NCBI GenBank assembly: GCA_003244125.1
Contig: QHBL01000267.1
Span: forward strand, 1 to 7,469
Source of the DNA: Chthoniobacterales bacterium
Lineage (GTDB): Bacteria > Verrucomicrobiota > Verrucomicrobiae > Chthoniobacterales > UBA10450
Direction of reading: 5' to 3'
DNA length: 7,469 nucleotides
The notes under the pieces were generated by a model that had not been told where the DNA came from, did not search any database, and saw only the letters and a list, made by a program, of their open reading frames with translations. Positions 6,792-7,469 of the stretch are shown in pieces. A program made the position numbers and the translations under genes. Numbering within the stretch: the first letter of the stretch is position 1; every line of letters begins with the position of its first letter.

Positions 6792-7469
6792 ATGAACCCA
6801 ATGAGAGCAGATCAATGCAGTAAGTTCAGGGCATCGTTCCTGAAGAGTGTCGTTTCCATTTTCACCCTGACGCTAACAGCTCATTTCTCGTTAGCGCAAT
6901 CGCCTCCCAGCACCGGCGCCGTTTTCGCCATGACGAACCGCGCCGATAACAATGAAGTAGTCAGCTTCGCGCGCGCGGCTAATGGCACCCTGAGCGAAGT
7001 GAATCGGTATTCCACCGGCGGCAACGGCATCGGCGTCGATTTCGATACTCAACACGGGTTGAGACTGAGCAAGGATCACCGTTTTCTCTATGCCTGTAAT
7101 CCTGGAAGTGACAACGTCACCGTCTTCGCCGTCAACGGCACGCAGTTGGGCATGATCCAGAAAGTGTACGCCGGCGATCAGCCGCTGAGCATTACTCTGT
7201 CGGGAAATATCGCGTATATCATGGATGGTTCAGTCGCGGGCAATGGTGTCACCGGCTTCACCGTCGCGAGTGATGGCAGACTCACGCCAATACCGGATTC
7301 GTTCCGCGCCTTGAGCTCGCCCATTGCCGTGCCGGGCGACGTTGAATTTAGCCCAGACGGCAACTCGCTCGTCGTAACTGGGAAAGTAGGAAATTTCATC
7401 GATGTTTTCCAGGTTCGGGATAACGGGCTGCTTAGCATGCCCAAGCACAATCCCGCCGCTCCCGACGGC
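6792..7469 (+). CDS. Lactonase-family (PF10282-like) beta-propeller protein, secreted, 3' end outside window
   Basis: An open frame of 226 residues from ATG at 6792 to the window end. The N-terminus MNPMRADQCSKFRASFLKS, then VVSIFTLTLTAHFSLA-Q, is a Sec signal peptide; an ATG at 6801 is an alternative start. The mature part shows repeating propeller blades: AVFAMTNRADNNEVVSFARA (43-62), LRLSKDHRFLYACNPGSDNV (90-109) with TVFAVNG, ITGF-like GVTGFTVASDGRLTPI (152-167) and VEFSPDGNSLVVTGK (184-198) with IDVFQV. This pattern of SxDxRFLYxxNxGSxxVxVF fits the 6-phosphogluconolactonase-like, seven-bladed family, whose extracellular members mostly lack a proven substrate. Full members are about 350-400 residues, so roughly 60 percent is seen. 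No clear ribosome site precedes the ATG. Confidence 0.78.
   Translation, partial: MNPMRADQCSKFRASFLKSVVSIFTLTLTAHFSLAQSPPSTGAVFAMTNRADNNEVVSFARAANGTLSEVNRYSTGGNGIGVDFDTQHGLRLSKDHRFLYACNPGSDNVTVFAVNGTQLGMIQKVYAGDQPLSITLSGNIAYIMDGSVAGNGVTGFTVASDGRLTPIPDSFRALSSPIAVPGDVEFSPDGNSLVVTGKVGNFIDVFQVRDNGLLSMPKHNPAAPDG

Noticed and set aside
6657..6815. Upstream extension of the methyltransferase to 6815
   Set aside because: It would overlap the start of the divergent propeller gene and place 53 polar residues before a clear signal peptide.
7178..7450. Two minus-strand frames opposite the propeller gene
   Set aside because: Both are antisense to an uninterrupted plus-strand frame with a signal peptide and propeller motifs.

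Overview
The window is about 7.5 kb of moderately GC-rich bacterial chromosome. It holds phospholipid synthesis genes, one tRNA, a glycosyltransferase/radical SAM pair, an exported MsrB, an exported methyltransferase-like protein and the start of a lactonase-like beta-propeller gene. The gene style resembles soil Verrucomicrobiota or a neighbouring phylum. That is a recollection of similar proteins, not a search result, so the taxonomy is low confidence. No transposase, integrase, CRISPR array or phage gene was seen.

Layout. (1) 1-1854, minus strand: a tight three-gene operon in the order CDP-alcohol phosphatidyltransferase, CdsA-family phosphatidate cytidylyltransferase, PlsC-family acyltransferase (cut by the window edge). 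The genes are 0-1 base apart. The first two recall the E. coli YnbA/YnbB pair more than the housekeeping PgsA/CdsA pair. (2) 1909-2020: a two-copy 14-base repeat, then tRNA-Val(GAC) on the plus strand. (3) 2141-4350, plus strand: a family 2 glycosyltransferase of the TIGR04283 type, overlapping by ATGA with a radical SAM gene. (4) 4449-5342: 3' fragments of a DUF547 gene (minus) and a GH15 glucoamylase-like gene (plus), both missing their 5' parts at the same point near 4920-4935. (5) 5384-5848: a lipoprotein-type MsrB lacking the segment with the catalytic cysteine, followed by about 100 bases of repeat-like non-coding DNA. (6) 6000-7469: a divergent pair, a signal-peptide-bearing class I methyltransferase (minus) and a lactonase-family beta-propeller protein (plus, running off the end).

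The most striking property is the number of broken genes. Five of the nine protein genes that can be judged carry a one-base frameshift, an in-frame stop or a 5' truncation, and msrB has a clean in-frame gap. The glycosyltransferase, methyltransferase and propeller frames are open. In each broken gene, conserved family sequence continues in the second frame right next to the break. This fits either uncorrected indel errors in a metagenomic or long-read assembly, or very recent gene decay. The sequence alone cannot decide between them, and raw-read checking should come before any biological reading.

The best candidate for an undescribed functional unit is the glycosyltransferase/radical SAM pair. 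It is translationally coupled, and the radical SAM protein has extra cysteines in its C-terminal half, but no substrate can be named.
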